Shown: positions 7,319 through 8,979 of the stretch, one piece after another
Layout of the letters: every line of letters starts with the position of its first letter
How positions within the stretch are numbered: position 1 is the stretch's first letter
From: Brevundimonas sp.
GTDB lineage: Bacteria; Pseudomonadota; Alphaproteobacteria; Caulobacterales; Caulobacteraceae
Direction of reading: 5' to 3'
DNA length: 8,979 nucleotides
Assembly (NCBI GenBank): GCA_012270135.1
Contig: JAAXIW010000331.1
Location: forward strand, 1-8,979
Translations under genes and position numbers: made by a program
Notes under the pieces: model-generated
What the model was told of the DNA's origin: nothing
Database searches by the model: none
Seen by the model: the letters and a program-made list of their open reading frames with translations, nothing else

Positions 7319-8979
7319 GACCGCCCGGGCTTGCGCTTCGGCGCGGGCTTGCCGCGCGCGTCCTTCGGGGCCCAGGGACGGTCGCCGCCCTTCGGCTTGC
7401 CCTTCCACGGACGGTCGCCCGCCGAAGCGGCGGTCCCGGCCTCGGAGCGCGGCGTCCACGGCGTCTTGCCCTTGGCCGCGGACTTGTTGACCCAGGGCTT
7501 CTTGCCGGGCGGCGTCGGCGTGTCGGGCGTGCGCTTGACCCACTTCTTGCCCTCGGCCGTCGGCGCGGCGTCGTCGCGCTTCACCCAGGGCTTCTTGCCG
7601 CCCTCGGGCGCCTCTTCGCGCGGGTTCCGGCCCGGCGTGTCGCCGCCGTCCTCGCGCGTCTTCCAGGGCTTTCTCTCCGGGCGGCCGCCGCCGGCGCCGG
7701 GCGTCTTGTCCCAGCGGCCGACGGGCTTCTCGGACGGCCCCGGCTTCACCGCGGGATCGATCTTCACGCCGTCCTCGAGGCCCTGGGCGATGGCGGCCTC
7801 GAACTTGGCCTTCATCTCCTGGGTGATCTCGAACTTGGTCTCGCGCTCGAAGATCCGGATCGCGCCGATGTCGCGCTTGGTCACGTGGCCCAGCCGGCAG
7901 ATCGTCGGCATCAGCCATTTCGGGTCGGCGTTCTTGTCTCGGCCGATGTTGATGCGGAACCAGGCCATGTCGCCGCCGCGGGCGAAGTCGGTCCAGGGCA
8001 CGTCCGGCTGGCCCTTGTCGTTCCTGCCGCTGGCCTGCTGCCGCTTCATCCGCTCGTCGTCATAGACGTCCTCGGGCGGCGGCAGCTTTTCGCGGTACAG
8101 GCGGATCAGGGCGGCCGCGACGTGCTCGGGCGAGGTCCGCTCCAGCAGCTGTTTGCCCATCGCCAGGGCGTCCTCGTCCGCCGGCGCCATCAGCACCGGA
8201 TCGGTCAGCATCCGCTCGTGGTCCCGGGCGCGGATCTCGTCGGCGCTCGGAGGCCCCGACCATTCGGCCTTGATCCCCGCCGACTGTAGCATCAGCTCGA
8301 CCTTGCGGCGCCGCGTATAGCTGACCATCAGCACCGAGACGCCCTTCCTGCCGGCCCGGCCGGTGCGGCCCGAGCGGTGCAGCAGGGTGGCCTTGTTGAC
8401 CGGAATCTCGGCGTGGATGACCAGGCCGAGGTCGGGCAGGTCGAGGCCGCGCGCCGCCACGTCGGTGGCCACGCAGACGCGCGCATGGCCGTCTCTCAGG
8501 GCTTGCAGCGCCTCGGACCGCAGCGATTGCGTCAGCTCGCCGGACAGGCCGACCACCGAGAAGCCGCGCTCGCGCAGGCTGGCGGTCAGGTGCTTGACCC
8601 GCTCGCGCGTGTTGGCGAACACCAGCGCGCCGGGGCTTTCGAAATAGCGCAGCACATTGACCACGCCGTGCTCGATCTCGTTCGGCGCGATGCGGATGGC
8701 CTTGTATTCGATGTCGGCGTGCGAGCCGGCGCCGGCCACCGTGTCGATGCGCAGCGCATCCTTCTGGTACGTCCGGGCCAGTTGCACGATGTCGCGGGCC
8801 AGCGTCGCCGAGAAAAGCAACGTCCGCCGCTCCGCCGGGGCGGCGTCGAGGATGAAGGTCAGGTCTTCCTGGAAGCCCATGTCCAGCATCTCGGCGGCTT
8901 CATCCAGCACCACCGCCTGCACGGTCGACAGGTCCAGCCCGCCGCGCTCGAGATGGTCGCGCAGACGGCCCGGCGTGCC
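7315..8979 (-). CDS. DEAD-box RNA helicase with DbpA-type RNA-binding domain and Pro-Trp basic tail (N-terminus cut by window edge)
   Basis: The frame runs from the right edge, beginning GTPGRLRDHLERGG, and ends at TAA 7317..7315; 554 residues are visible. An internal GTG at 8922 is not the true start. Counting from the edge: motif Ib TPGR (2-5), motif II VLDEAAEML (24-32), motif III FSAT (56-59), motif IV region ALVFANTRERVK (118-129), motif V VATDVAARGLD (170-180) and motif VI HRSGRTGRAGRKG (201-213). The missing part must hold the Q motif, Walker A and motif Ia. A DbpA/CsdA-type RNA-binding domain follows (about 325-399, with MAWFRINIGRDK and GHVTKRDIGAIRIFE). The last 120 or so residues are low-complexity, basic and carry repeated PW units. 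This class remodels RNA in ribosome assembly or cold-stress mRNA decay. Motif II reads DEAA rather than DEAD (positions 8893-8904). No frameshift or stop is seen. It resembles DeaD/CsdA and DbpA; I cannot choose a symbol. Confidence 0.95.
   Translation of the reverse strand, partial: GTPGRLRDHLERGGLDLSTVQAVVLDEAAEMLDMGFQEDLTFILDAAPAERRTLLFSATLARDIVQLARTYQKDALRIDTVAGAGSHADIEYKAIRIAPNEIEHGVVNVLRYFESPGALVFANTRERVKHLTASLRERGFSVVGLSGELTQSLRSEALQALRDGHARVCVATDVAARGLDLPDLGLVIHAEIPVNKATLLHRSGRTGRAGRKGVSVLMVSYTRRRKVELMLQSAGIKAEWSGPPSADEIRARDHERMLTDPVLMAPADEDALAMGKQLLERTSPEHVAAALIRLYREKLPPPEDVYDDERMKRQQASGRNDKGQPDVPWTDFARGGDMAWFRINIGRDKNADPKWLMPTICRLGHVTKRDIGAIRIFERETKFEITQEMKAKFEAAIAQGLEDGVKIDPAVKPGPSEKPVGRWDKTPGAGGGRPERKPWKTREDGGDTPGRNPREEAPEGGKKPWVKRDDAAPTAEGKKWVKRTPDTPTPPGKKPWVNKSAAKGKTPWTPRSEAGTAASAGDRPWKGKPKGGDRPWAPKDARGKPAPKRKPGRS
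7363..7674 (-). repeat. Degenerate Pro-Trp repeats encoding the basic tail of the helicase
   Basis: Seven Trp residues in the helicase tail lie in a repeated setting: RKPWKTR, KKPWVKR, KKWVKR, KKPWVNK, KTPWTPR, DRPWKGK and DRPWAPK, spaced 11 to 26 residues apart. At the DNA level an exact 18-bp copy, acccagggcttcttgccg, occurs at 7490-7507 and 7583-7600, and a shortened variant lies near 7538-7555. The spacers are rich in Gly, Pro, Lys, Glu and Asp and should be disordered. The array probably arose by internal duplication, and the basic and aromatic residues suggest RNA contact. Confidence 0.75.

Noticed and set aside
8060..8922. GTG at 8922 as the start of the helicase
   Set aside because: The frame continues upstream to the window edge with GTPGR and helicase-like sequence, so the gene begins outside the window.

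Overview
This is a compact, very GC-rich stretch of bacterial chromosome. The proteins and gene order (radA followed by cvpA, alr nearby, a biliverdin-type phytochrome with an HRxxN histidine kinase, a DbpA-type DEAD-box helicase) point to an alphaproteobacterium, most likely Caulobacterales (Brevundimonas or Caulobacter-like). That placement is an inference from protein style and composition, not from a marker gene. No rRNA, tRNA, CRISPR array or mobile element was seen.

Layout, left to right. Positions 1-514 hold the N-terminal 171 codons of cvpA (minus strand, running off the left edge). At 543-1907 is radA (minus), which together with cvpA forms a probable radA-cvpA operon. A 78-bp gap separates radA from a divergent small two-helix membrane protein of unknown function (1986-2315, plus). 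The tail of that gene overlaps by 13 bp the end of alr, alanine racemase (2303-3346, minus). Upstream of alr on the same strand is an orphan MalK/UgpC-type sugar-import ATPase (3393-4475, minus), with a strong stem-loop between the two genes. A roughly 100-bp divergent control region follows and contains a LacI-family-like operator. To its right, on the plus strand, are a heme oxygenase (4584-5162, bphO) and a bacteriophytochrome histidine kinase (5162-7318, bphP), coupled by a TGATG stop/start overlap. Facing them is the C-terminal part of a DEAD-box RNA helicase (7315-8979, minus, running off the right edge), whose stop codon overlaps that of bphP by 4 bp.

How the genes work together. bphO and bphP form a self-contained red/far-red light sensor: heme oxygenase makes biliverdin, and the phytochrome binds it through an N-terminal Cys and signals through a HisKA_2-type kinase domain. 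No response regulator is encoded in the window. RadA serves homologous recombination and repair, Alr supplies D-alanine for the cell wall, and the ATPase would energise a sugar-type importer whose other subunits are not here.

The points most worth a second look are the LacI-like operator in the control region shared by the sugar ATPase and the phytochrome operon, the DEAA (not DEAD) motif II and repeated Pro-Trp basic tail of the helicase, the HRxxN phytochrome kinase without a local partner, and the unclassified membrane protein set opposite to the alr/radA genes. I see no clear evidence of an entirely new multi-gene system.
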